From assembly GCF_001544975.2 (NCBI RefSeq), contig NZ_FCOG02000018.1, forward strand, positions 1 to 43,000: DNA of 43,000 bases, read 5' to 3'. The stretch comes from Caballeronia arationis (GTDB lineage: Bacteria; Pseudomonadota; Gammaproteobacteria; Burkholderiales; Burkholderiaceae). Below, in pieces: positions 34,601 through 42,656 of this stretch (position 1 is its first letter; each line of letters starts with the position of its first letter). The notes beneath the pieces were generated by a model. The model saw only the letters and a program-made list of their open reading frames with translations. It was not told where the DNA came from and did not search any database. The position numbers and the translations under genes are program-made.

Positions 34601-35403
34601 CGTCGGACGGAGTACCATCGCGGACATCATCGATGTGTATCGATTGCCGTCCGCCCAACCATTCGACACTGTCCATGCCAAGCAAGAAGCCGTCATCGTC
34701 TGCCAAAGCGCTTTCCGCCGATATGCCGGCTGCGCCGGCCACCCGCCGGCAACAACTCGCCTCGAAGACGCGCGAGCGCATGCTGAAGATCGCGATCCGC
34801 GAATTCGCGGACAAGGGTTATAGCGGCGCGCGGGTCGAGACGATCGCGAGCCGGTCGAAGGTCAACATCCGGATGATTTACCACTACTTCGGCGGCAAGG
34901 AGAAGCTGTACGTCGAAGTGCTGGAGCATGTGCTCGCGCGGCTGCGCGAGGCGGAACTCGCGGTCACGCTAGATGTGCATACCGTCGATCCTGCCGCCGG
35001 AATCATCCAGCTTTACGACTTCACCGAAGGTCATTTTTCCGCGCACCCTGAATTGCTTTGTCTGCTTTCGTGGGAGAACCTCAACCGGGCGCGGTATCTG
35101 AAGCTCTCGAAAGTGATTCAGGCGATGTCGTCGCCGGTGCTCGATAAATTGCGTACCTTGATCAGGCGCGGCGAGACCGGCGGGACGTTGCGGCGCGGCA
35201 TCGATCCGTTGCATCTCTATGTCACGCTCGTCAGCCTTGCTTATTTTCACAAGTCGAATGCCTACACGCTATCCCGCATGTTCGATACCGACATGCTCGC
35301 TGCGAGTTGGCAAGTGGCACATAAGGAGCAGGCGCATGAACTGGTGCGCGGCTTTCTTAGGAAGGGGACGGTACGTCAGCCGCTCGCGGTTGCCAGCGCT
35401 TAG
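34597..35403 (+). CDS. TetR-family regulator
   Basis: The start is uncertain. An ATG at 34597 overlaps the permease stop (ATGA, 268 residues) but gives an unusual polar tail; an ATG at 34675 gives 242 residues but neither has a clear ribosome-binding site. The DNA-binding part is clear: AIREFADKGYSGARVETIASRSKVNIRMIYHYFGGKEKLYVEVL, a canonical TetR helix-turn-helix. The helical C-terminal domain would bind the effector. It likely controls the importer and hydrolase operons. Its TAG stop interlocks with the TAA of the convergent transglutaminase gene (35400-35403). Confidence 0.88.
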   Translation: MTSDGVPSRTSSMCIDCRPPNHSTLSMPSKKPSSSAKALSADMPAAPATRRQQLASKTRERMLKIAIREFADKGYSGARVETIASRSKVNIRMIYHYFGGKEKLYVEVLEHVLARLREAELAVTLDVHTVDPAAGIIQLYDFTEGHFSAHPELLCLLSWENLNRARYLKLSKVIQAMSSPVLDKLRTLIRRGETGGTLRRGIDPLHLYVTLVSLAYFHKSNAYTLSRMFDTDMLAASWQVAHKEQAHELVRGFLRKGTVRQPLAVASA

Positions 35404-36347
35404 GGTTCGGGTTCGGGTTCGGGTTCCGCTTCGGGCTCAGGATTTGAATCATCACCTTCGAGCCCGAGCACGGTAACGCCCACGTCCACCCGGTGCGAAC
35501 CACCGCCAAGAATCAGCCCGCGCAGAAGTGAAACGTCGCTATAGTCCCGGCCGATAGCGAGCGTAATGTGATCGAGGTCGGCGAGCACATCATTGGTAGG
35601 ATCAAGATCGATCCACCCGCTACCCGGGCAAAACACCGACACCCACGCATGCGAAGCATCCGCCCCGATGAGCTTGACCTGCCCCGGCGGCGGATCGTTT
35701 CGCAGATAGCCGCTCACATACCGCGCGGGCAGTCCGATCGCGCGCATGCACCCGATCATCACCTGCGCGAAGTCCTGACACACGCCGCTCTTCAGTTCGA
35801 ACGCCTGATGCGCGGGCGTATCGTATGACGTGGAGAGCGGCCGGTATTTGAAGTCCGCATAAATGCGATGCATCAGGTCAATCGCACCTTCGGCGAGCGG
35901 GCGGCCCGGCGTAAAGCTGACGAGCCCGTATTCCTGCAAGTCCTGCCGCAATCCGATATTCGGCGACGCGAAGCAGAACTCCGTCTCCGGCACGAACGGC
36001 GCGCCGGCGCAAAAACGCGTGCTCGCCGCGACGGTGTCCCATGCCGGCGTCGCGGCCGGATCGAGCGATGCCCAGCGCGGCGTCAACTCGACGGTCGTCT
36101 CGCTGATCATCTGCAGCGACCGGTGCGGCGACTCCAGCGAAAAATACAGCACGTCGTTGCCGAACGCATCGACGCGGCTGTTGATATACGACGGCACCGG
36201 CTCGATGCTCTCCTCGTGCGCGATCACGCGCTGCCACGCCGTGTTCTGCGGGCGGATCGTCGCGAGATGCTGCGCAGTCTCGACGTAGGTGGAGTAGCGG
36301 TAAGTCGTCCGGTGCGACACAGACAACACGGCTTTATCAATTGTCAC
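35400..36347 (-). CDS. Transglutaminase-like protein
   Basis: The GTG at 36347 is the likely start: AGGT lies 6 nt upstream and GTGA overlaps the stop of the preceding gene. 315 residues. An N-terminal beta domain (SVSHRTTYRYS) precedes a transglutaminase-like core with Cys190 (SGVCQDFAQ), His233 (DASHAWVSVF) and Asp249 (WIDLDPTND). The tail is a Glu-Pro repeat encoded by a hexanucleotide repeat. In the cluster it is the last gene after the amidoligase-like and ATP-grasp genes. Members probably cut or form isopeptide/amide bonds, and bacterial versions in this setting are thought to act as peptidases. Confidence 0.92.
   Translation of the reverse strand: MTIDKAVLSVSHRTTYRYSTYVETAQHLATIRPQNTAWQRVIAHEESIEPVPSYINSRVDAFGNDVLYFSLESPHRSLQMISETTVELTPRWASLDPAATPAWDTVAASTRFCAGAPFVPETEFCFASPNIGLRQDLQEYGLVSFTPGRPLAEGAIDLMHRIYADFKYRPLSTSYDTPAHQAFELKSGVCQDFAQVMIGCMRAIGLPARYVSGYLRNDPPPGQVKLIGADASHAWVSVFCPGSGWIDLDPTNDVLADLDHITLAIGRDYSDVSLLRGLILGGGSHRVDVGVTVLGLEGDDSNPEPEAEPEPEPEP
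35403..35426. repeat. Short TTCGGG hexamer repeat at the gene's 3' end
   Basis: About three and a half copies of the hexamer GGTTCG/TTCGGG, with degenerate copies to about 35440. They encode the Pro-Glu dipeptides that end the transglutaminase. Slippage by whole units would only change tail length. Confidence 0.8.
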
Positions 36348-38212
36348 GACGACACCTGCAGGGATTGCGTCTTCGCGTGGCTGAAATAGCGCGCGCTGAT
36401 TTCGTGCGCGGCCGCGCTCACCTGTGCCTCCAGTTCGTCGCAGACCGCGACGAGTTCGGCGTGCATGCCGTCGGCGTCGGTGGTGCAGAGCGCTCCGAGA
36501 TTGCGCAGCGACGCCGCGTAAAGCGTTGCCTCGCTGAAGTCGCTGTGCGCGCCGCGTCCAGCCGCCTGCGAAATCTCGACGAGCTTCGTGCACAGGCGCT
36601 TGTACACGCCGTAAAGACCGCGCGGATTGGTCGGCTCGACGACCAACAGGTCGATCAGCGGCGGCACTTCGAAGCGTCCCGGATACAGCGAGCGGTACGT
36701 AAGTGTGCTGTCGAAGAGTTGCAGCAGCAGGTCGAAACCGCCGGGCGTCGCGATCTGCCGATGCTTCACCGCCGTGCGCAGGAACGTAGCCATCGTCGCG
36801 ACGCGCTCGATGTGCCGCCCCGCGAACACCAGCCGCCATGCCTCGTCACGCGTCATGCGGTCGCCCTGCGCGCCGCTGATCGCGAGCAGTTGCGACGAGA
36901 GCGTTTCGAGCGTGCGCGTGAGCAGCACGCGGTCGTAGCGTTCGATGCCGCGCACCGGATGCAGCGCCTGGATCGCATCGCGGAAATCGTTGCGCGCCGT
37001 GAGGATCGTGCGCCAGTGATCGGTCGAGAGGCGCCCGCGGATCTCGCCACTCGCGCGCGCCTGGCTCGCGAGATTCTGCCCGATGCTCGACGCCGTGCTG
37101 CCCTCGCCGAGATTCGCGACAAGCATCCGTTCCAGCGAAGCCGACGTATAGCCGCCGCGCGGCGCGCCCGGCGGCAAGAGGCCGCATTGCCACGCGAGAT
37201 CGACCATCGTGTCGAGCAGGCCTTCCGCGTCGTTGCTCTCAAGGGACGACAGGATCACGCGCATCAGCCGCGTGTTGTTCTCCGCGCGCTCGCCATAGCG
37301 TCCGGCCCAGAACAGGTTCTCCGCGGCTCGGCTCGACACCGTGCGGTGCTTGCGCGCGAGGTCGTCGGGCGTCATCGGCGTGGGCAGCAGCGAGAGCGTC
37401 GAACTCGGATGGCTCGACAGCACCCACGTATCGACGCTGCTGCTGCCATATTGCATCGATACCGACGGCTGCCGTTCCGCGCCGAGACGCGTGAAGCCAC
37501 CCGGCATCACCGACCAGCCGCCTTCCATGTCGGCAATCGCGTAGACGCGCAGCACGCTGGAACGCCCCGCGATCGTGCTCTCCTCGTAACGCGGCGCGTG
37601 CGAGCCGGGAAACAGTTCCTGGATCGTGAAGGCATCGGGCATCGCCTCGATGCGCTTTTCCCACTTGGCAAGCGGCTGCAGACCGTCGCCGAAACCGCGC
37701 GGACTGCGTCCGTTCATCTCGACGCCCGGCCACGTGGGAATCACGAACGCTTCGTCGAGCGATTCGAGCGCCGCCTCGCGCGCCGCCGCCTCGCCGCACC
37801 ACCACGTCGGCACGCTCGGCAGTTCGAGCCGCTCGCCCAGCAGCGAATGCGAGATGGCGGGCAGGAAGCCATGCAGCGCCGGCGATTCGACGAAGCCCGA
37901 GCCCGGCACGTTCGACACCATCACGTTGCCCGCGCGCATCACCTGCAAGAGACCCGGCACGCCGATGCTCGAATCCGCGCGCAGTTCGACGGGATCGCAG
38001 AACGCGTCGTCGAGACGCCGCAAGAGCACGTGCACGCGCTCGAGACCCGCGAAGGTCTTGAGGAACAGCTTGTCGTCGCGCACCGTCAGGTCCTTGCCTT
38101 CGACGAGCGTCACGCCGAGGTAGCGCGCAAGGAACGCGTGCTCGAAGAAGGTTTCGCTGAACGGGCCCGGCGTGAGCAGCGCGATATGCGGCGAGCCTTC
38201 CTCGCCGCGCAT
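36344..38212 (-). CDS. C-terminal fragment: remaining ATP-grasp part plus alpha-E domain
   Basis: Open frame of 622 residues from the ATG at 38212 (the frame is open upstream of it). It contains the remaining ATP-grasp core and the complete alpha-E domain, whose helices repeat acidic and arginine motifs (RYGERAENN, WRLVFAGRHIERVATM). No ribosome-binding site was seen at 38212, and the true protein start is upstream in the other frame. Its stop overlaps the transglutaminase start (GTGA). Confidence 0.75.
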   Translation of the reverse strand: MRGEEGSPHIALLTPGPFSETFFEHAFLARYLGVTLVEGKDLTVRDDKLFLKTFAGLERVHVLLRRLDDAFCDPVELRADSSIGVPGLLQVMRAGNVMVSNVPGSGFVESPALHGFLPAISHSLLGERLELPSVPTWWCGEAAAREAALESLDEAFVIPTWPGVEMNGRSPRGFGDGLQPLAKWEKRIEAMPDAFTIQELFPGSHAPRYEESTIAGRSSVLRVYAIADMEGGWSVMPGGFTRLGAERQPSVSMQYGSSSVDTWVLSSHPSSTLSLLPTPMTPDDLARKHRTVSSRAAENLFWAGRYGERAENNTRLMRVILSSLESNDAEGLLDTMVDLAWQCGLLPPGAPRGGYTSASLERMLVANLGEGSTASSIGQNLASQARASGEIRGRLSTDHWRTILTARNDFRDAIQALHPVRGIERYDRVLLTRTLETLSSQLLAISGAQGDRMTRDEAWRLVFAGRHIERVATMATFLRTAVKHRQIATPGGFDLLLQLFDSTLTYRSLYPGRFEVPPLIDLLVVEPTNPRGLYGVYKRLCTKLVEISQAAGRGAHSDFSEATLYAASLRNLGALCTTDADGMHAELVAVCDELEAQVSAAAHEISARYFSHAKTQSLQVSS

Positions 38213-38244
38213 CGCCGCGCGCCCGCCTTCGACGAGCGACGCGA

Positions 38245-38919
38245 TCAGCCGCGATAGAACGGCGCGAGGCGTTGCACGCGCATCGAGCGGAACTGGTCGG
38301 CGAATACGCCCGCGACGATCAGCCGGTTCTCAAGCGCATAGCCGAGCCCCGACGGCGCCTCGGTGCGATGCGCCATGATGACCCACTCGCCGCTCGGCGC
38401 GCGCGCGAGATCCACCGCGACCAGTTGCAGATACTGACCGCCCGGCGGCACGAAACCCTTCACCGAGCGCAGATAACCGGGGTGGCCGAAGACCAGCGCA
38501 GGCGGCAAAAAGCCCTTATGCAGGAGCGTCTGCGGCCCGTAGACATCCTTCACGATGGCATTGAGCAGGGTCGCGCGCTGCCTGATCGCGCGCTCCAGCT
38601 TCGCCCACTCGGCTTCGTCGATGAGGAACGGCAACAGGTCCAGCGCCCACGGACGAGGCTCGCCGTTATCCGCGTAGACGTTGTAGCTGATGTCGTTGTC
38701 GCGCACCTGCTGCGCGATGGAGTCGACCGCGTGATCGAGACCGGCGATGCCTTCGTCGCCGAGCAGATCGAAGAAGCGCCGCCAGGTGGGACGCAACTGA
38801 CCCGATGCATCACGCAGTTCGTCCCAGTGTCCCTCCCTTACCGGCAGCGCGCGCAAAGGCGATGAGACCTTCGCGCGAACCGCGACTTCTTCGAAAGGGA
38901 GTGAGGTTTGAACGGCCAA
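38245..38919 (-). CDS. N-terminal fragment of the split ATP-grasp protein
   Basis: Open frame of 224 residues from ATG 38919, covering the first part of the permuted ATP-grasp domain only. It lacks the rest of the ATP-grasp domain, so it is not expected to work alone. Confidence 0.75.
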   Translation of the reverse strand: MAVQTSLPFEEVAVRAKVSSPLRALPVREGHWDELRDASGQLRPTWRRFFDLLGDEGIAGLDHAVDSIAQQVRDNDISYNVYADNGEPRPWALDLLPFLIDEAEWAKLERAIRQRATLLNAIVKDVYGPQTLLHKGFLPPALVFGHPGYLRSVKGFVPPGGQYLQLVAVDLARAPSGEWVIMAHRTEAPSGLGYALENRLIVAGVFADQFRSMRVQRLAPFYRG

Positions 38920-38975
38920 GTTGAACCAGGTGTAGTTTTAGTAATCGGGTGAGCGCGGCGACTTCAACATTGACG

Positions 38976-41900
38976 TCATCGCCAGCGGCGCAGGTCGAGC
39001 GTGAACGGAAATTCGAGGCTGCGCTGCGGCTCGCCCACGTTCATGCGTCCCGGCGTGTGGCCGCTCTTGAAGAAGCGTGCGCGCCGCCGGCTCTCCGCCT
39101 CGTAGGCGTTGACCGGGAACGTGCCATAGTTGCGGCCGCCCGGATGTGACACATGATAACGGCATCCGCCGATCGAACGCTTGTTCCATGTATCGATCAC
39201 ATCGAAGGTGAGCGGCGCATCGACGCCGATCGACGGATGCAGCGCCGACGACTGCTGCCACGCCCTGAAGCGCACGCCCGCGACGTGCTCGCTTGCGCGG
39301 CCGGTCGGCTGCAAGGGCAGCGGCACGCCGTTCACCGTCACCACATGCCGGTTGCTGTTCAGGCCGAGCACATGCACTTCGAGCCGCTCCACCGACGAAT
39401 CCACGTAACGCACCGTCCCGCCCGGCGCACCCTCCTCGCCCATCACGTGCCACGGTTCGAGCGCGTTGCGCACCGTCAGTTCGATGCCGCTCGAGTGGAC
39501 CGTCCCGACCAGCGGGAAGCGGAATTCGAAGTGCGGCGCGAACCACGCGGCGTCGAACGCGAAGCCGGACGCGTTGATGTCGGCGATCACGTCCTCGAAG
39601 TCCATCTTGATGAACGAGCCGAGCATGAAGCGGTCATGCAGCTCCGTACCCCAGCGCGTGAGACGCGTCGTGTAGGGCTTCTCCCAGAAGCGCGCGACGA
39701 GCGCGCGCAACAACAACTGCTGCACGAGGCTCATGCGCGCGTGCGGCGGCATCTCGAAGCCACGCAGTTCCAGGAGACCCAGACGGCCGGTCGGGCCATC
39801 GGGCGAATACAGCTTGTCGATGCAGAACTCGGCGCGGTGCGTGTTGCCGGTCACGTCGATCAGCAGATTGCGCAGCGTGCGGTCGACGAGCCACGGCGGC
39901 AGCTTCGCGCTGTCGCGGCCGCCTAGCAGGTCGAGTTGCCGCTGCAGTTCGTTGAACGCGATCTCCAGTTCGTAGAGCTGGTCGTTGCGTGCCTCGTCGA
40001 CGCGTGGTGCCTGGCTCGTCGGTCCGAGGAAAAGCCCCGAGAACAGATACGAGAGCGACGGATGATTGATGAAGTACGCGATCAGGCTCGCGAGCAGGTC
40101 CGGCCGCCGCAGGAACGGGCTGTCGGCGGGTGTCGCGCCCCCGAGCACGAAGTGGTTCCCGCCGCCCGTGCCGGTGTGACGGCCGTCGGTCATGAACTTC
40201 TCGGTGCTCAGATAGGTCTCGTGCGCCGACTGGTACAGGTATTCGGTATGGTCGACGAGTTCGTCCCAGTTCGATGCCGGGTGAATGTTCACTTCGATCA
40301 CGCCCGGGTCCGGCGTCACCTGAAGCAGCTTCAGCCGTCGGTCGCGCGGCGGCGGATAGCCTTCGATGATCACCTTCATCTGGAGTTCGGCGGCCGTTGC
40401 TTCGACTGCGGCGAGCAGGTCCAGATAGTCGTCGATTTCGGTGAGCGGCGGCATGAAGACATGCAGCAGGCTGTGGCCGCTGCCGAACGATTCGGCTTCG
40501 ACCTTCGGTCCCGCCGCCCGCGCCGGATCGCGCGCCTCGACGCATAGCGCCGTGCGCCGAATCCACGAGGCGGACTCGCCCCGCGCAGGCTCGCGCGACG
40601 CCGTCGCGGCCGAAGGATCCGCGGCTCCTGTGCCTGCTCCGGTTCCCGTCCCGGCTCCCAGGCCGCCGACGCCCGCCCAGCCCGCCGTCTCGACCGCGCC
40701 CGGCACGCCGGCCGCGAGCGTTCCACCGCCGTACTGCATGCGCAATTCCGTCGCCGATCGCAACGGCGCCTGCTGCCCGAACGGATCGACCGGATGCTGG
40801 TACGGGAAGTCGCCTGCGCTCACCCACGGCAGCGAGTCGAGCGGCAACCGATAGCCCATCGGCGAATCGCCGGGGATCAGGTACATGCGGTCATCGCGGA
40901 AAAACCACGGGCCGCTGACCCAGTGCGGCGGCTGCATCGGGATGTCGCGCTCGCGCGTGATCGGCAGCACGTAACCCGTCACTCGCGCCAGACCCGCGTC
41001 GAACACGCGCCGCAGACGCACACGCTCCAGTTCGTCGTCCAGTTCCGATTCGAACGGGTCGACGTTGACCGGCAGCTTGCGCTCGCGCCACAGGTAGTAG
41101 AACGTGTCCTCGTAGCCGGCCTGGACGTGCTTCGTGTCGAGCGCGAGCTTGTTCGTCAGATGCAGGATGAAGCGGTGCGCGTCTTCCGCGGTATAGGCGC
41201 CGGGATCGCGTTCGTCGGCGAAGAGCGTCGGGTCGGACCAGACCGGCTGGCCGTCCGCGCGCCAGTACAGCGACATCGCCCAGCGCGGCAACTGCTCGCC
41301 CGGATACCACTTGCCCTGCCCGATATGCAGAAAGCCGCCGACGCCATAGCGCGCGCGCAACTTGTCCATCAGACCGACCGCATAGCCGCGCTTGGTCGGC
41401 CCGAGCGCGTCGGTGTTCCATTCGGCAGCGTCGCGGTCGCGCACGGCGACGAAAGTCGGCTCGCCGCCCATCGTCAGGCGCACGTCCATGTCCGTGAGGC
41501 GCTGATCGACGTGCGCGCCCATCGCGAGCACGTCGGACCAGACTTCCTCGGTGTACGGTTTCGTCACGCGCGGCGTTTCCAGCACGCGCTCGACCGACAT
41601 CAGATGCTCGAACTCGACCTCGCTCTTGTCGACGGCGCCCGAGATCGGCGCGGCGCTGCCCGGTTCCGGCGTGCACGCGACAGGAATGTGCCCCTCGCCC
41701 GCGAGCAGTCCGGACGTCGGATCGAAGCCGATCCAGCCCGCGCCCGGCAGATAGACCTCGCACCATGCGTGCAGGTCGGTGAAGTCGACTTCGGTGCCGC
41801 TCGGGCCGTCGAGCGAGCGCTGGTCCGGTGCGAGCTGGATCAGGTAGCCGGACACGAAGCGCGCAGCGAGCCCGAGATGCCGCAGCGTCTGGACGAGCAG

Positions 41901-42455
41901 CCAGCTCGTGTCACGGCAGGAGCCGAGCGCCTTTTCCAGCGTCTCCTCGGGCGTCTGCACGCCGGGCTCCATGCGGATGATGTAGGCGATCTCGCTCTGC
42001 AACCGCTGGTTCAGCGCGACGAGGAAATTGGTCGTGCCGGCCGGCGTCGTATCGATGCTCTCGACGAACTCCTTGAGCCGCGGGGTCAGCTCTCCCTTCA
42101 CGAGATACGGCGCGAGTTCCGTCTCGACGTGCGGCTCGTACTTGAACGGGAACTCCTCGGCGCTCGGCTCGAGGAAGAAGTCGAACGGGTTGTACACCGC
42201 CATTTCGACGACCAGGTCGACCGTGACCTTGAACTCGCGCGTCTTCTCGGGGAAGACGAGGCGCGCCTGATAGTTGGCGAACGCGTCCTGCTGCCAGTTG
42301 ACGAAGTGATCGGCCGGTTCGACCCGCATCGAATACGAGATCACTGGCGTGCGGGTATGGGGTGCGGGCCGCAGCCTCAAGACCTGCGGGCCGAGCGCGA
42401 CAAGGCGGTCGTAGCGGTAGTGCGTGATGTGGTTCAGCGCGACGCGGATTGACAC
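38976..42455 (-). CDS. Transglutaminase + DUF2126 putative amidoligase fusion
   Basis: A GTG at 42455 with GAGGAG 6 nt upstream is preferred over the ATG at 42488; 1,159 residues. The N-terminal third is a transglutaminase-like domain with Cys180 (LGSCRDTSW), His229 (DLHAWCEVYL) and Asp245 (WIGFDPTSG). The large remainder is DUF2126, classed as a putative amidoligase. It contains DMDVRLTMGGEPTFVAV, IEGYPPPRDRRLKLLQVTPDPGVIEVNIHPA and HTGTGGGNHFVLGG, whose charged and glycine-rich stretches suit a metal/ATP site. A Gly/Ala-rich linker of about 45 residues lies near 40,610-40,730 and is probably flexible. It is the first gene of the minus-strand cluster with the ATP-grasp/alpha-E and small transglutaminase genes. 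Confidence 0.93.
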   Translation of the reverse strand: MSIRVALNHITHYRYDRLVALGPQVLRLRPAPHTRTPVISYSMRVEPADHFVNWQQDAFANYQARLVFPEKTREFKVTVDLVVEMAVYNPFDFFLEPSAEEFPFKYEPHVETELAPYLVKGELTPRLKEFVESIDTTPAGTTNFLVALNQRLQSEIAYIIRMEPGVQTPEETLEKALGSCRDTSWLLVQTLRHLGLAARFVSGYLIQLAPDQRSLDGPSGTEVDFTDLHAWCEVYLPGAGWIGFDPTSGLLAGEGHIPVACTPEPGSAAPISGAVDKSEVEFEHLMSVERVLETPRVTKPYTEEVWSDVLAMGAHVDQRLTDMDVRLTMGGEPTFVAVRDRDAAEWNTDALGPTKRGYAVGLMDKLRARYGVGGFLHIGQGKWYPGEQLPRWAMSLYWRADGQPVWSDPTLFADERDPGAYTAEDAHRFILHLTNKLALDTKHVQAGYEDTFYYLWRERKLPVNVDPFESELDDELERVRLRRVFDAGLARVTGYVLPITRERDIPMQPPHWVSGPWFFRDDRMYLIPGDSPMGYRLPLDSLPWVSAGDFPYQHPVDPFGQQAPLRSATELRMQYGGGTLAAGVPGAVETAGWAGVGGLGAGTGTGAGTGAADPSAATASREPARGESASWIRRTALCVEARDPARAAGPKVEAESFGSGHSLLHVFMPPLTEIDDYLDLLAAVEATAAELQMKVIIEGYPPPRDRRLKLLQVTPDPGVIEVNIHPASNWDELVDHTEYLYQSAHETYLSTEKFMTDGRHTGTGGGNHFVLGGATPADSPFLRRPDLLASLIAYFINHPSLSYLFSGLFLGPTSQAPRVDEARNDQLYELEIAFNELQRQLDLLGGRDSAKLPPWLVDRTLRNLLIDVTGNTHRAEFCIDKLYSPDGPTGRLGLLELRGFEMPPHARMSLVQQLLLRALVARFWEKPYTTRLTRWGTELHDRFMLGSFIKMDFEDVIADINASGFAFDAAWFAPHFEFRFPLVGTVHSSGIELTVRNALEPWHVMGEEGAPGGTVRYVDSSVERLEVHVLGLNSNRHVVTVNGVPLPLQPTGRASEHVAGVRFRAWQQSSALHPSIGVDAPLTFDVIDTWNKRSIGGCRYHVSHPGGRNYGTFPVNAYEAESRRRARFFKSGHTPGRMNVGEPQRSLEFPFTLDLRRWR

Positions 42456-42482
42456 ACCTGGCTCCTCTTCGAATGAGATGAT

Positions 42483-42502
42483 CGGCAACGAGGCCGTTGC
42501 CG
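42483..42502 (-). promoter_or_regulatory. Leader hairpin of the DUF2126 operon
   Basis: CGGCAACG-AGGC-CGTTGCCG is a perfect 8-bp stem with a 4-nt loop, 27 nt upstream of the GTG start and just downstream of the predicted promoter. It may be an operator overlapping the transcription start or a leader RNA hairpin. Confidence 0.5.
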
Positions 42503-42511
42503 ACTTCGCGG

Positions 42512-42539
42512 ATTGTACGTCCCATCATGCAGCAGACAA
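42512..42539 (-). promoter_or_regulatory. Sigma-70 promoter of the DUF2126 operon
   Basis: On the minus strand, TTGTCT (42534-42539) and TACAAT (42512-42517) are 16 nt apart, upstream of the DUF2126 start. Confidence 0.55.
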
Positions 42540-42656
42540 TTTACCGATTGAACAAAGTCGTATGGCCGGGACGTCCGCCGGCCTTTCGTGTTGTGAATCG
42601 CGGCACGTCGCTTGCTCACTGCTTCCGATAGTCCCGCACCCACCTGACTGTCTACC

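Larger units (their letters stand above)
36344..38919 (-). pseudogene. Circularly permuted ATP-grasp + alpha-E protein, split by a frameshift
   Basis: Two frames together encode what is normally one protein of about 860 residues. The first (38919 to 38245, 224 residues) is the start of the DUF404/DUF407 circularly permuted ATP-grasp domain, with SYNVYADNGEPRPWALDLLPFLI and VPPGGQYLQLVAVDLARAPSGEW. It ends RLAPFYRG and a stop. The second continues from the same DNA in another frame as RAVLSRLIASLVEGG and then MRGEEGSPHIALLTPGPFSETFFEHAFLARYLGV, the rest of the ATP-grasp domain, and then the alpha-E helical domain (from about SSRAAENLFWAGRYGERAENN). Adding 13 nt, one copy of the unit at 38252-38264, would restore one frame of 863 codons. 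It could be a true mutation or a sequencing or assembly error. The start has no strong ribosome-binding site. Confidence 0.82.

Noticed and set aside
34675..35403. Shorter TetR start as the preferred call
   Set aside because: It removes an odd N-terminal tail, but it lacks a ribosome-binding site, while the upstream ATG keeps the ATGA coupling seen at every other junction of the operon. Left as an alternative in the entry.
36341..38257. Long plus-strand open frame (over 600 codons) opposite the ATP-grasp/alpha-E region
   Set aside because: Arg- and Ala-rich shadow without motifs; the minus strand carries the conserved alpha-E domain.
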